Assembly (NCBI GenBank): GCA_019637645.1
Contig: JAHBVH010000026.1
Span: forward strand, 32,592-96,591
Origin: Caldilineaceae bacterium
Lineage (GTDB): Bacteria > Chloroflexota > Anaerolineae > Caldilineales > Caldilineaceae
Direction: 5' to 3'
Length of the DNA: 64,000 bases
Part shown: piece after piece, positions 17,185 to 25,544 of the stretch
How positions within the stretch are numbered: the stretch's first letter is position 1
Layout of the letters: every line of letters starts with the position of its first letter
Program-made: the position numbers and the translations under genes
The notes under the pieces: model-generated
Databases searched by the model: none
The model's input: the letters and a program-made list of their open reading frames with translations, nothing else
What the model was told of the DNA's origin: nothing

Positions 17185-17581
17185 CACGCGATTACTAGGT
17201 GGTAGCGAAGATCTAGCGGTGTGAATCTGGCCGGCGGGGTAAAAAAAGAGCCGACCTGCGCCAACAGATCGGCTTAAAAGGGCAGAGATTGTTGGACGGC
17301 AATTCTACCTAAATAAAGTATACTCAATTCTTGATGGATTGTCTATAGCAAAAATGAATTACCTTATTGTAAGATAAATCTTACGATCTAGACTAGTTGA
17401 CTTACTGACAACGGTCATTCACTACGACCGACACCTGAGTTCCATCACCCATTCGGCATAGTACGCGCGGGCTGGCTCAAGTAGATATAATAAGCCAGCA
17501 GCCGTGCGCCATGCTCACCTTGCTGGCCGCGCAGGCTCTGGCGTTATCGCCGCTGCTACTTAGGGGCTACTGCTCGAGATA
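17185..17581. other. AT-rich convergent intergenic region, no gene seen
   Basis: Between two convergent genes. It begins with the hairpin at 17249-17274 (AGCCGA/TCGGCT) and then turns AT-rich from about 17295 to 17400. It contains an operator-like palindrome, GTAAGAT-AA-ATCTTAC, at 17369-17384. No open frame here has a start with a ribosome-binding site. Confidence 0.5.
17249..17274 (+). terminator. Terminator-like hairpin after the isomerase-like gene
   Basis: AGCCGA (17249-17254) pairs with TCGGCT (17269-17274), preceded by an A-run and followed by TAAAA. The stem is short. Confidence 0.4.
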
Positions 17582-18616
17582 CTACACAAGGGGTAGGGCG
17601 ATAGTACGGCCAGTTTGCATACTCCGCGTGACAGCTTCGGTAAATTCCATATACTTTACCCCATCCTCAAAGTTAGTGTGGGTAATTTCTTCTTGACCAC
17701 GAATGGCTTGAATGAACTCATCTTCCACCCGCCAAGCCCCGGCTTCGGTGGCAGGGATGGCGATTTCGCCTAGAGCTTTGTCACCTTTCTTTCCACCGAA
17801 AAGTTTATTATCGCTAAAACGCAGCGTGCCTTCACTGCCAAAGAGATAGGCTTCTGGCGTCCCGGCCAGTCCGGCCACGCTCGAGACCTGCAAATGGAGC
17901 TGCGCGCCACAGGCCAAATCGGCGAGGACATCGATATGTTCAGGGATCCGAACAGGCTTTACCTCACCAGCCTCGGTCACACGGCTCTTTACATAGGTCT
18001 TGCCCATGGCCGCCACTTGGGTCGCCCCGCCCACCCACCGGAGCAGGGCTTCGTACCAAATGCCCATGGTCATGATGTTGTAGCCACTGAGGTCAAAGTC
18101 ATTGCGCCAGTGCATGGCCGCGCTTTTATCGAGGAAGGTACCCCCGGCGCGGACTTCAACAGCCAACAGATCACCCAAGTAGCCTTCGGCCAACAACCGC
18201 TTAATCGTCTTATCAACGCGCAGCGTAAAGGGCGAAGGCACAATCTGCGCCGTAAGTTGGGGCTTGGCACGGGCCGCGTCGCGCATAAGATGGGCTTCGC
18301 GGGCATTCATGGCCATGCGCGCTTCGCACATGACATGTTTGTTGGCCGCCAACGCGGCCAATGTTAGGCGGCAATGCATGTAGGGCCACGTACCAATGAC
18401 AATCGCATCAATAGCCGGATCATTGATCAAATCCGGCCAATTCTCATAGACGTGGGGGATGGTAAACTGGGCCGCGACCCGTTCGCCCGAAGCGCGCGTG
18501 CGGTTGCAGACGGCCACGACTTCGACCCCATCAATGGCTTGTAAGCCGGGAATATGCTTCGCGGTGGTATTGGCACCAGCGCCAATCACACCGATCCGAA
18601 TAGGCTGAGTGGTCAT
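17582..18616 (-). CDS. Gfo/Idh/MocA family NAD(P)-dependent oxidoreductase
   Basis: 344 aa. It has an N-terminal Rossmann domain (RIGVIGAGANTTAKHIPGL) and a C-terminal alpha/beta domain. The family usually oxidises a sugar, inositol or amino sugar. The catalytic EKP motif after strand 5 is altered here: MCEARMAMN replaces CEKP, losing the lysine. The ATG at 18616 is preferred because AAAGGAGAAAGC lies just upstream; an in-frame extension to 18673 has no such site. The PPOX gene lies just upstream on the same strand (about 60 bp), so the two may be co-transcribed. Confidence 0.87.
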   Translation of the reverse strand: MTTQPIRIGVIGAGANTTAKHIPGLQAIDGVEVVAVCNRTRASGERVAAQFTIPHVYENWPDLINDPAIDAIVIGTWPYMHCRLTLAALAANKHVMCEARMAMNAREAHLMRDAARAKPQLTAQIVPSPFTLRVDKTIKRLLAEGYLGDLLAVEVRAGGTFLDKSAAMHWRNDFDLSGYNIMTMGIWYEALLRWVGGATQVAAMGKTYVKSRVTEAGEVKPVRIPEHIDVLADLACGAQLHLQVSSVAGLAGTPEAYLFGSEGTLRFSDNKLFGGKKGDKALGEIAIPATEAGAWRVEDEFIQAIRGQEEITHTNFEDGVKYMEFTEAVTRSMQTGRTIALPLV

Positions 18617-18675
18617 GCTTTCTCCTTTGGGCATGGTGGTTGGGTGTTTAATCTGACGACGGCTAGCTACCAAGG

Positions 18676-19098
18676 CTAGGTAAAATCCTGACTGGTGATC
18701 TTTTCTGGGGTGACGACCAGCAGGACGCTGGTAAAGTCGCGCATGGATTCATAGTAGCGACGGGCGTCGGCTTCATCGTCATAGTAATGACGAATAATCC
18801 GCCAACGCATGCTCTCCTGTAGGGGATCAGTGGGCTCAAGAATGGTGACGGTTCCTTGGAAAATGACATAACGGGCGTCGGGATGGCCACCATCCACACA
18901 GACAGTCACCCGTGGATCGCGCCGCAAGTTTTTCACTTTGGCCGCACCGATTCCCGCGCTGATATAGAGCCGGTTGTGCTCATAGATATACCAGACGGGC
19001 GTCACTTGGGGCGGTCCATCGGCCCGATTGGTGGCGACGATGGCATGGCGCGGCGGTGCGAGAAAAGCTTCTAGCGCTGGTTGGGTCATTGGGGCCAT
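18676..19098 (-). CDS. PPOX-class (pyridoxamine-phosphate-oxidase-like) flavin/F420 oxidoreductase
   Basis: 140 aa split-barrel protein. The opening FLAPPRHAIVATNRADGPPQVTPVWYIYE, followed by LYISAGIGAAKVKNLRRDPRVTVCVD, is the pattern of the PPOX-class F420-dependent subfamily. These enzymes use F420 or a flavin to reduce or oxidise small molecules, or to bind biliverdin and haem. The start at 19098 is set by AGAGGAGA. It is probably co-transcribed with the Gfo/Idh/MocA gene. Whether the cofactor is F420 or FMN cannot be told from the sequence alone. Confidence 0.8.
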   Translation of the reverse strand: MAPMTQPALEAFLAPPRHAIVATNRADGPPQVTPVWYIYEHNRLYISAGIGAAKVKNLRRDPRVTVCVDGGHPDARYVIFQGTVTILEPTDPLQESMRWRIIRHYYDDEADARRYYESMRDFTSVLLVVTPEKITSQDFT

Positions 19099-19337
19099 GG
19101 GGTTCTCCTCTGATGATTGTAGCATTGGGCAGGGCTTACACGATCCCAAACCAGTCAGGGTTTGAAAAGCTGGCGGGTCTCTCTGGCAAAACGCGCCGAC
19201 AACGAGCGGGCCGGTTGTCGGTTTGCTGCGTATAGTTTATCATAGCTCCTAGTTTCACCCAATCCCCCAATCCCAGGTCAAGCGCGGCCCGTCCTCTATC
19301 GAGGAGGCTGCTCAGCGGAGACAAAGGAGCTTTTGCC

Positions 19338-19631
19338 ATGACACTACAGGAATTTACGGCCTCTGTGCAACAAAGCACCATGCCCACGGGACTGAGCCTG
19401 GCGCTCCAAGCGCTTTGGCAAGCCGGTACGGGCGATTGGCATGCGGCTCATGCCATTACCCAAGCCGAAGGCGACGCCGATGTTGACTGGGTTCATGCCT
19501 ATTTACACCGGGAAGAGGGCGATCTGAGTAACGCTGGCTATTGGTATCGCCGCGCCGGAAAACCCGTAGCCACCCAATCATTGGCAGATGAATGGCAGGC
19601 GATTGCAACGACGCTGTTAGCCAAAGAGTAA
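19338..19631 (+). CDS. Conserved hypothetical protein (97 aa)
   Basis: A widespread small protein of unknown function. The core LALQALWQAGTGDWHAAHAI...DVDWVHAYLHREEGDLSNAGYWYRRAGKP is conserved across many phyla, usually as a stand-alone single-domain protein; it looks like one TPR-like helical repeat plus a tail. The start is well supported by AAAGGAG at 19323-19329. It is followed by repeats and the pterin dehydratase gene. No function is proposed. Confidence 0.8.
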   Translation: MTLQEFTASVQQSTMPTGLSLALQALWQAGTGDWHAAHAITQAEGDADVDWVHAYLHREEGDLSNAGYWYRRAGKPVATQSLADEWQAIATTLLAKE

Positions 19632-19641
19632 GGAAACACGG

Positions 19642-19785
19642 GAGACGTGATTGGGAGACGTGATTGGGCGACGTGCCGGGGACGGGCCGCACACTGTCTT
19701 CAACTTGCGCCTACGGCTAGCCCGTCCCCGGCACGTCCCGCAGATCTTCAACTTGCGCCTACGGCTAGCCCGTCCCCGGCACGTC
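19642..19785. repeat. Direct and inverted GC-rich repeats upstream of the pterin dehydratase
   Basis: A 41-bp direct repeat occurs at 19697-19737 and 19745-19785 (period 48; each contains CTTGCGCCTACGGCTAGCCC). Both copies end in CCCGTCCCCGGCACGTC, whose reverse complement lies at 19670-19687. Before it is a 13-bp unit GGAGACGTGATTG twice. Large hairpins can form. Confidence 0.8.
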
Positions 19786-19809
19786 TGCAGCACGGCCAAC
19801 GAGGCAAAG

Positions 19810-20094
19810 ATGGCACAGAAATTAAACGAGCAAGAAGTGCAAGCGGCGCTGGCGCGGTTGCCGAACTGGCGGGTAGTCAATGGCAAGCTGCGGCGCGAAT
19901 TTACTTTTCGCGATTTTGTCGAAGCTTTTGGCTTTATGACTAAGGTGGCGCTTGTCGCTCATCAACAGAATCACCACCCAGAATTTTATAATCGCTGGAA
20001 CCAGGTGGTGATTGAGCTGGTGACCCATGATGCGGGGAACGCGATCACTGCGTTGGATGTGACGTTGGCGCACACGATTGATGGGCTGGTATAG
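19810..20094 (+). CDS. 4a-hydroxytetrahydrobiopterin dehydratase (pterin-4a-carbinolamine dehydratase)
   Basis: 94 aa, the normal PCD length. The active-site segment is HQQNHHPEFYNRWNQVVIELVTHDAGN, with the conserved H-x-H pair, Pro-Glu and the Trp/Asp residues. It recycles the 4a-carbinolamine formed by aromatic amino acid hydroxylases, and in many bacteria related proteins act in molybdopterin or unknown pathways. The ATG at 19810 gives the standard N-terminus; the frame stays open upstream through the GC-rich repeats, but that region is repetitive and not part of the family. No hydroxylase is visible nearby. Confidence 0.9.
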   Translation: MAQKLNEQEVQAALARLPNWRVVNGKLRREFTFRDFVEAFGFMTKVALVAHQQNHHPEFYNRWNQVVIELVTHDAGNAITALDVTLAHTIDGLV

Positions 20095-20136
20095 CCGCAG
20101 GCATTACACTGGTCGTACTATCTAACGGCGGAACGT

Positions 20137-21303
20137 CTACACCTGCTGAAGATCACGGGCGCGTCGTCCGGCCACGGCAAAAAAGAGTAACCCGACCAAT
20201 ACCACGCCCCCACTCCAGCCAAACATCGGTGCTGGGCCAATCTGTTCATAGAGCAGGCCGCCCAGCAGCGCGCCCATGGAACCGGCCAACCCCATACCAA
20301 CGCCACTCAGCAACCCTTGCGCGGTTGCCCCCATGCCCGGCGGGGCCGCGCGATTGGCATAGGAGACACCCGCCATCCACATGGCGGAAAAGGTCAAGCC
20401 ATGCAACAGGTGAATCGGTAGGACAAACCACGCAGCGGGCATGAGGGCATAGCTAAACATACGCACGGCATTGGCAGCAAGGGCAAAGAGCAGTAGCCCA
20501 CGCGCCCCCCAACGTTGTAACAACCGATCGCCAAAGAAAAAGATGGGGATCTCACTCATCGTAGCCACAAGGAGCGAGATCCCCATGAGCGTTTTACTGG
20601 CCTGTAGCTGATCTAAATAGAGAAAGAGAAAGTTATTGCCCACCCCGGCGGCCATGCCATTGAGAAAGAGGGTGATAAGAAAGACAATCCACGACCAGCG
20701 GGTGACAAAAAAGCGCATCCCTTGCCAAAAGGGTTGGCCCAGGGAAACGGGCTGTACCGCCAAGCGCAAGGCCGCATAGAGACAGCCCCCTAACAAGAGC
20801 AACGACGCCACAAAGGACCAGCCCAGCCCCGAGCGTTCAATGACCGCGCCTAACAAGGTTGCGGCGAGGCCCCAACCCACCGCGCCCCACAGCCGATGTT
20901 TCCCATATTCCGCTTTCCGATCCCCCAAGAGGAGCAGCACCGAGTTATCGACCAAGGGCATAATCGGCGCGTTGCAAAAGGCATAGAGCGTCACCACCGG
21001 CAACAACCAAGCTAAAGTGGTCACTTGGGATAAGAGGGCGACACCAATGGCGGCGCCGATGACAGCCAAGGCCAGCAAGCGTTTATGTTGTTGGGTGGCG
21101 TCGGCCAGGGCTCCCCACAGGGGTGCGGCAATCAACCCGAGCAGTGGGGGAATCCCGGCCAGCAGCCCAATTTGCCCTTCGCCAAGACCGATCTGCCGAT
21201 AGTAGAGCGCCAGAAAAGGGGCCAGCGAGGCCATGGCGGCAAAATAACAGAAGTAAAAGAGGCGGGGAATGGTCATTGCGGGAGCGGGCACTTGGGTTTG
21301 CAT
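20137..21303 (-). CDS. MFS transporter (MFS_1-like / HcaT-NupG type)
   Basis: 388 aa and polytopic with 12 predicted helices. The start of helix 1 (FYFCYFAAMASLAPFLALYYRQIGL) and loop 2 (PLWGALADATQQHKRLLAL) match the MFS_1-like group that includes 3-phenylpropionate and nucleoside proton symporters. Convergent with the pterin dehydratase. No neighbouring catabolic gene reveals the substrate; N-terminus may alternatively start at Met10. Confidence 0.8.
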   Translation of the reverse strand: MQTQVPAPAMTIPRLFYFCYFAAMASLAPFLALYYRQIGLGEGQIGLLAGIPPLLGLIAAPLWGALADATQQHKRLLALAVIGAAIGVALLSQVTTLAWLLPVVTLYAFCNAPIMPLVDNSVLLLLGDRKAEYGKHRLWGAVGWGLAATLLGAVIERSGLGWSFVASLLLLGGCLYAALRLAVQPVSLGQPFWQGMRFFVTRWSWIVFLITLFLNGMAAGVGNNFLFLYLDQLQASKTLMGISLLVATMSEIPIFFFGDRLLQRWGARGLLLFALAANAVRMFSYALMPAAWFVLPIHLLHGLTFSAMWMAGVSYANRAAPPGMGATAQGLLSGVGMGLAGSMGALLGGLLYEQIGPAPMFGWSGGVVLVGLLFFAVAGRRARDLQQV

Positions 21304-21751
21304 GATCAGTCTCTTTCGTGCTATTTGTCTAACAAATAATTGTCAGTATAATGACATGCGCATAGTTACACCAAACTGCTTCAGTTGTATGATATCAACA
21401 AAACTCATCCGGCTTCGCTAAGCAAATTGGGCAAATCACTACTTTATCTACGGCAGACGACATCTACGTACGACGCCGTTGGCCTAATCCTGTCTGATGA
21501 ATAAACACATCTTATAGATAAAACCCATAAAAGTCGCACAAATAGATGGGTATGTCTCTGGGTATGAATGTGCGACTTTTATATGGTTAAAAGTTACGCA
21601 CTTGGGCCAGACCTGACAGGTTTGTTAAACCTGTCAGGTCTCTGGTCACGCTGATCAACTGCGTAACTTCTAATGGTTTGTGTATTAGATCCCACCCTCG
21701 GCGGTACGTGCTGCCGCCTATATCCTTTTGCAATAAGGAAGGAACATTCAC
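21304..21751. other. Intergenic region containing a stem-loop and a dispersed element
   Basis: No gene is supported. It contains a perfect 13-bp inverted repeat TAAAAGTCGCACA/TGTGCGACTTTTA (21528-21540 and 21569-21581), and then the 79-bp element at 21591-21669. The ribosome-binding site of the next gene (AAGGAAGG) is at the right end. Confidence 0.5.
21591..21669. repeat. 79-bp palindromic element with 14-bp terminal inverted repeats
   Basis: AAGTTACGCACTTG (21591-21604) is the inverted complement of CAACTGCGTAACTT (21656-21669) with one mismatch. Inside lies the family palindrome ACCTGACAGGTTT/AAACCTGTCAGGT (21611-21637). This is the most complete copy of the dispersed family and looks like a miniature mobile element. 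Confidence 0.75.
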
Positions 21752-22279
21752 ATGCCCTTTAAAGTCAAAAAGCGGGGAAAGCTCACCTATTACTACGAAG
21801 GCGAAACACCCGTGCTCTCCAGTTTGGTCGTCGAGGAACAGCCCGACGGCGATCTCAAGATCCACTTTGCCGGGTTGACCGGGGGGTATTCCGCCAAGAG
21901 CGTCTTGGGCCTAGATGAGCTCGTCACCATGGATCCCCACCGCGAAATTCCGTTGGTCTTTCAATGTTGGGAAAAGTGGCTGCGCGAGGCCGGAATCTGC
22001 CAGTCGCTGGCCGAGGTAGACTTTGTCGAGATGCATGTCTTTGGCTGCCAACCCAAGTCGCCCAATCCACTGCTCGATCCCGAGGGCTTTGCCAAGGAGC
22101 AACAGCGGCTCTACCAAGCCTATCGCGAAGCATATGGCAATTGGTTCCGCGAACATTGCCCCGAAAATGGTCTGCCCGCGCGTTTTACCGTTCATGTGGT
22201 CGATGTTCCCGATAAGGCCGCTTCCTACGAATTTTATAGCACGGCGCTCTATCAAAAAGCGCTCCAAAAAAGCAAGTAA
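21752..22279 (+). CDS. Hypothetical protein (175 aa), probable operon partner of the amidohydrolase
   Basis: Not recognised. It is a soluble protein with an N-terminal beta-rich region (KVKKRGKLTYYYEGETPVL...DLKIHFAGLTGGYSAKSVLGLDELV) and a helical, acidic C-terminal half ending in lysines. It has a strong ribosome-binding site and ends 5 nt before the start of the amidohydrolase. Tight spacing suggests a shared pathway or subunit role. There are no signal peptide or membrane segments. Confidence 0.7.
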   Translation: MPFKVKKRGKLTYYYEGETPVLSSLVVEEQPDGDLKIHFAGLTGGYSAKSVLGLDELVTMDPHREIPLVFQCWEKWLREAGICQSLAEVDFVEMHVFGCQPKSPNPLLDPEGFAKEQQRLYQAYREAYGNWFREHCPENGLPARFTVHVVDVPDKAASYEFYSTALYQKALQKSK

Positions 22280-22284
22280 GTATT

Positions 22285-23496
22285 ATGACCACACCCATCT
22301 ATGATATACTGCTCAAAAATGGTCATCTCCTTGATCCACTCAATGGGATTGACGGCAAGCGGGATGTTGCCATTACTGGTGGCAAGATTGCCGCGGTAGA
22401 GGCGGATCTCAATCCCGCTTTGGCTAAGCAAACCGTCGATGTCACCGGCACCTACGTGACCCCGGGCATTATCGACATTCATGTCCATGTCTACCATACC
22501 CGCGAGCCCGAAGGCTTGAGCGTCATGGCCGATTCTCACTCGTTTCGTTCGGGGGTGACGACCATGGTGGATACGGGCACCGCTGGGGCGAAACACTTTT
22601 TACATTTCAAACGGACCGTTATCGACCAAGTCAAAACACGCGTCTTTGCCTATGTCAATATTGTGGATCTAGGTATGATCGGCGATTTTGAACAAGACAT
22701 CCGCACCATGGATCCCGAACTCTGTGCAGCCACAGTGATGATGTACCCGGACATCTGTGTTGGCGTAAAGACCGCCCACTACTGGACCCGTCTCCCTTGG
22801 GACGCTGAACATCCACCGTGGGCCGCTGTCGACCGGGCGGTTGAGGCGGGCAACCTCTGCCAGAAACCCGTGATGGTCGATTTTTGGCCGCGCTCGCCGG
22901 AACGCAGCTACCAAGAGCTGATTCTCGAAAAGATGCGCCCGGGCGATATTCATACCCACGTCTATGCTCAGCAATTTCCGATCCTAGACGAGCAAGGGAA
23001 GCCGAATCGCTTTCTTTTTGAGGCCCGCGAACGGGGCATTATTTTTGATGTCGGCCACGGTGCAGGCAGCTTCTGGTTCCGCAATGCCTACCCAGCCATG
23101 CAGAATGGCTTCTCACCCGATTCGATCAGCACCGATCTGCATACCCGCAATGTGCATGGGGTGGTGGTCGATATGCAGACCACCATGAGCAAGATCCTCA
23201 ACTGTGGCATGCCCTTGCAAGAAGTTATCTACCGCTCGACCGTAACGCCCGCGCGTGAGATCGGCCACCCCGAATTGGGCCATCTCTCGGTGGGTGCGGA
23301 GGCCGATGTCGCGGTCTTCAACGTTCTTGAAGGAGAGTTTACCTTTGTCGATTGTGGCCGTGCCAAGATGAAGGGCAGCCAAAAGTTTGATTGTGTCATG
23401 ACTTTGCGGGCTGGGGAGATTGTCTTTGATCCAACCGGCCTGAGCATGCCCGAATGGCCCGACGCGCCCGAGGCTTATTGGAAGTTGCCTTGGTAA
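22285..23496 (+). CDS. Amidohydrolase/deacetylase-family metallohydrolase (COG3964-like)
   Basis: 403 aa. It is a metal-dependent TIM-barrel hydrolase: HxH in IDIHVHVY, a lysine strand VGVKTAHY for the carbamylated bridging Lys, His in HTHVY and VGHGAG, and Asp in STDLHTRN. The pattern matches the D-aminoacylase/dihydroorotase-like group containing EF_0837 and Atu3266, for which hydrolysis of acetylated hydroxy acids has been shown. It starts 5 nt after the preceding gene. A perfect 18-bp inverted repeat follows, separating it from the ABC permeases. Confidence 0.85.
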   Translation: MTTPIYDILLKNGHLLDPLNGIDGKRDVAITGGKIAAVEADLNPALAKQTVDVTGTYVTPGIIDIHVHVYHTREPEGLSVMADSHSFRSGVTTMVDTGTAGAKHFLHFKRTVIDQVKTRVFAYVNIVDLGMIGDFEQDIRTMDPELCAATVMMYPDICVGVKTAHYWTRLPWDAEHPPWAAVDRAVEAGNLCQKPVMVDFWPRSPERSYQELILEKMRPGDIHTHVYAQQFPILDEQGKPNRFLFEARERGIIFDVGHGAGSFWFRNAYPAMQNGFSPDSISTDLHTRNVHGVVVDMQTTMSKILNCGMPLQEVIYRSTVTPAREIGHPELGHLSVGAEADVAVFNVLEGEFTFVDCGRAKMKGSQKFDCVMTLRAGEIVFDPTGLSMPEWPDAPEAYWKLPW

Positions 23497-23506
23497 GTCA
23501 GCCGAT

Positions 23507-23573
23507 GGTCGGCCAGGAAGAGGCACGGCTATTGCCCTGAAACGCGAAATTTTTCGCCTCTTCCTGGCCGACC
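23507..23573 (+). terminator. Large hairpin between the amidohydrolase and ABC permease genes
   Basis: GGTCGGCCAGGAAGAGGC (23507-23524) is perfectly complementary to 23556-23573 across a 31-nt loop. No T-run follows, so it may be a factor-dependent terminator or RNA-stabilising structure. Confidence 0.55.
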
Positions 23574-23617
23574 GTGCACTCGCAACGACGTATCAGTTTT
23601 CTCTATAGGAGGTGAAA

Positions 23618-24589
23618 GTGGCAGTGAGCACAAAACAAGCCAATCTAGCAGCACAAAACAATGCTGGCGGCTGGCTCGGAACACTGGTGGGGGCCAAGAC
23701 CAGATTTCAGACCAAGCGAGCCCTGTGGGGCTATCTTTTTGCGTTGCCTTGGATCTTAGGGTTGCTCATCTTCTGGGGTGGGCCGATTTTGGCCTCCTTT
23801 TATTACAGCTTTACTAATAAAGAAGTTATTGGCACGACCCGTTGGTTGGGGCTGGCCAACTATGCGCGGGCTTTCTTTTCCGATGATCTCTTCTGGGCTT
23901 CGTTGGCGCGTACCTTTATCTTTAGCTTTGCCTATGTCCCGATTACCATCTTTGGCGCTTTGATCCTGGCGACGCTGCTCAACCAGAAGTTGAAGGGTAC
24001 CAATATCTACCGTTCGATCTTCTTCATTCCCCACTTGGTGCCCGCGGTTGCCTTGGCCGTCGTTTGGATCTATCTGCTCCAACCGCGTTTGGGGCCAATC
24101 AACCAAGTGTTACGCAGCTTGGGGGTTGAAAATCCACCGACTTGGTTGGCGGGTCAAAGCTCAGCCCTCTACTCGGTCATTTTGATCAATGTTTGGGCTG
24201 CGGTCGGGGGCAACACCATGTTGATCTTCCTGGCTGGCCTCCAAGGAGTACCCAAAGAGCTGTACGAAGCTGCTGATATCGATGGCGCGAGCGCCCTTTA
24301 TAAATGGCGACATGTGACGCTGCCCCTATTAACTCCGACCATCTTCTTCAATCTGGTCTTGGCGGTGATCGGTGCGCTCAAGGTCTTTACCACCGCGCTA
24401 GTCGCGACACAAGGTGGTCCCTCCTACGCCACCTGGTTCTTTGCGCTGCATATCTATACCGAAGCATTCCAATATTTCCGCTTGGGCTATGGCAGTGCGC
24501 TGGCGTGGGTCTTGGCTGTTATTCTGATGTTCTTTACCTTTATTCAAGTAACCTACTCGCGCCGCTGGGTGCATTATGAGGGGGGCTAA
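23618..24589 (+). CDS. Carbohydrate ABC transporter permease (MalF/UgpA type)
   Basis: About 323 aa with six membrane helices preceded by a cytoplasmic N-terminus. The EAA coupling motif is ELYEAADIDGASALYKWRHV. A perfect AGGAGGT at 23607-23613 supports a GTG start at 23618; GTGs at 23612 and 23624 are alternatives. It pairs with the MalG-like gene that follows to form the membrane channel of a sugar importer. Unusually, no substrate-binding protein or ATPase gene is adjacent. Confidence 0.9.
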   Translation: MAVSTKQANLAAQNNAGGWLGTLVGAKTRFQTKRALWGYLFALPWILGLLIFWGGPILASFYYSFTNKEVIGTTRWLGLANYARAFFSDDLFWASLARTFIFSFAYVPITIFGALILATLLNQKLKGTNIYRSIFFIPHLVPAVALAVVWIYLLQPRLGPINQVLRSLGVENPPTWLAGQSSALYSVILINVWAAVGGNTMLIFLAGLQGVPKELYEAADIDGASALYKWRHVTLPLLTPTIFFNLVLAVIGALKVFTTALVATQGGPSYATWFFALHIYTEAFQYFRLGYGSALAWVLAVILMFFTFIQVTYSRRWVHYEGG

Positions 24590-24601
24590 GGAGTCACCGC
24601 T

Positions 24602-25486
24602 ATGACAACACAAACATTATCGCACCCCACGCTTCGCACCACCTCGCTCACACCAGGGCGCATTCTTCTGTATGGGGTCGTCTTACTCCTCTGTGTTCTG
24701 TTTGGCTTTCCCCTCTTTTGGACGCTCATGTCATCCCTCAAAACCCCTGTAGAGATGGCTGCCTTTCCGCCGCCGTGGGTGCCCGCTGTGCCCCAGTGGG
24801 AGAATTATATTCGGGTCTTTTCGATCGCGCGGATCCCCGTCTCAACTTGGGCGCTCAATTCAGTGATCATTGTCGTGCTCGGCACTTTGGGCACACTGCT
24901 AACCTCTTCCCTAGTCGCGTATTCCTTTGCTCGCTTTGAATATCGGGGCCGCGATTTTCTCTTTATGGTTACCCTGGCCACCATCATGTTGCCAGCCCAG
25001 GTGACCTTGATTCCCCAATTTGTCCTTTTCTATCAGTTAGGCTGGATCAATACCCTACTACCCCTGTGGGTGCCGGCTTGGTTTGGGGGCGGTGCGTTTG
25101 CGATCTTCCTCATTCGGCAGTTCTTTATGTCGCTCCCCAAAGATCTGGACGAAGCCGCGCTGATTGACGGGGCCAGCTACTTCCGCATCTTCTGGGCGAT
25201 CCTATTGCCGCTCTGTAAACCTGTGCTTGCCACGCTGGCGATCATTGTGATCATCGACCTGTGGAGTGATTTTCAAGGGCCGCTGGTCTACCTCAATTCA
25301 CCAGAAAAGTTTACCATTTCCGTGGGGTTGCGCTTCTTCAACAATGCACCGGAAGTAGGCGGCGAACCCTTGCGTCACCTCCTCATGGCAGCCTGCGTTC
25401 TCTCCATGCTGCCCGTAATTTTGATCTTCTTTCTCGGCCAACGCTTCTTTGTCCAAGGCATTGTCATGTCGGGGATCAAGGGGTAG
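24602..25486 (+). CDS. Carbohydrate ABC transporter permease (MalG/UgpE type)
   Basis: 294 aa with six helices. The EAA motif is DLDEAALIDGASYFRIFWAIL. AAGGAG overlaps the stop of the preceding permease, indicating co-translation. It completes the heterodimeric channel. The gene is followed by a dispersed palindrome (25511-25544) that may terminate the transcript; no binding protein follows. Confidence 0.9.
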   Translation: MTTQTLSHPTLRTTSLTPGRILLYGVVLLLCVLFGFPLFWTLMSSLKTPVEMAAFPPPWVPAVPQWENYIRVFSIARIPVSTWALNSVIIVVLGTLGTLLTSSLVAYSFARFEYRGRDFLFMVTLATIMLPAQVTLIPQFVLFYQLGWINTLLPLWVPAWFGGGAFAIFLIRQFFMSLPKDLDEAALIDGASYFRIFWAILLPLCKPVLATLAIIVIIDLWSDFQGPLVYLNSPEKFTISVGLRFFNNAPEVGGEPLRHLLMAACVLSMLPVILIFFLGQRFFVQGIVMSGIKG

Positions 25487-25510
25487 CACGACGAAGGTAG
25501 CTATTGAGTC

Positions 25511-25544
25511 AAAACCTGTCAGGTTTTCAGAACCTGACAGGTTT
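25511..25544. repeat. Dispersed palindrome, CTGACAGGT family
   Basis: AAAACCTGTCAGGTTTT (25511-25527) and AACCTGACAGGTTT (25531-25544) give two interlocking palindromes, placed between genes on the same strand. Confidence 0.75.

Noticed and set aside
17511..17696. Small gene in the convergent spacer
   Set aside because: No ribosome-binding site, odd composition and overlap with the end of the Gfo/Idh/MocA gene.
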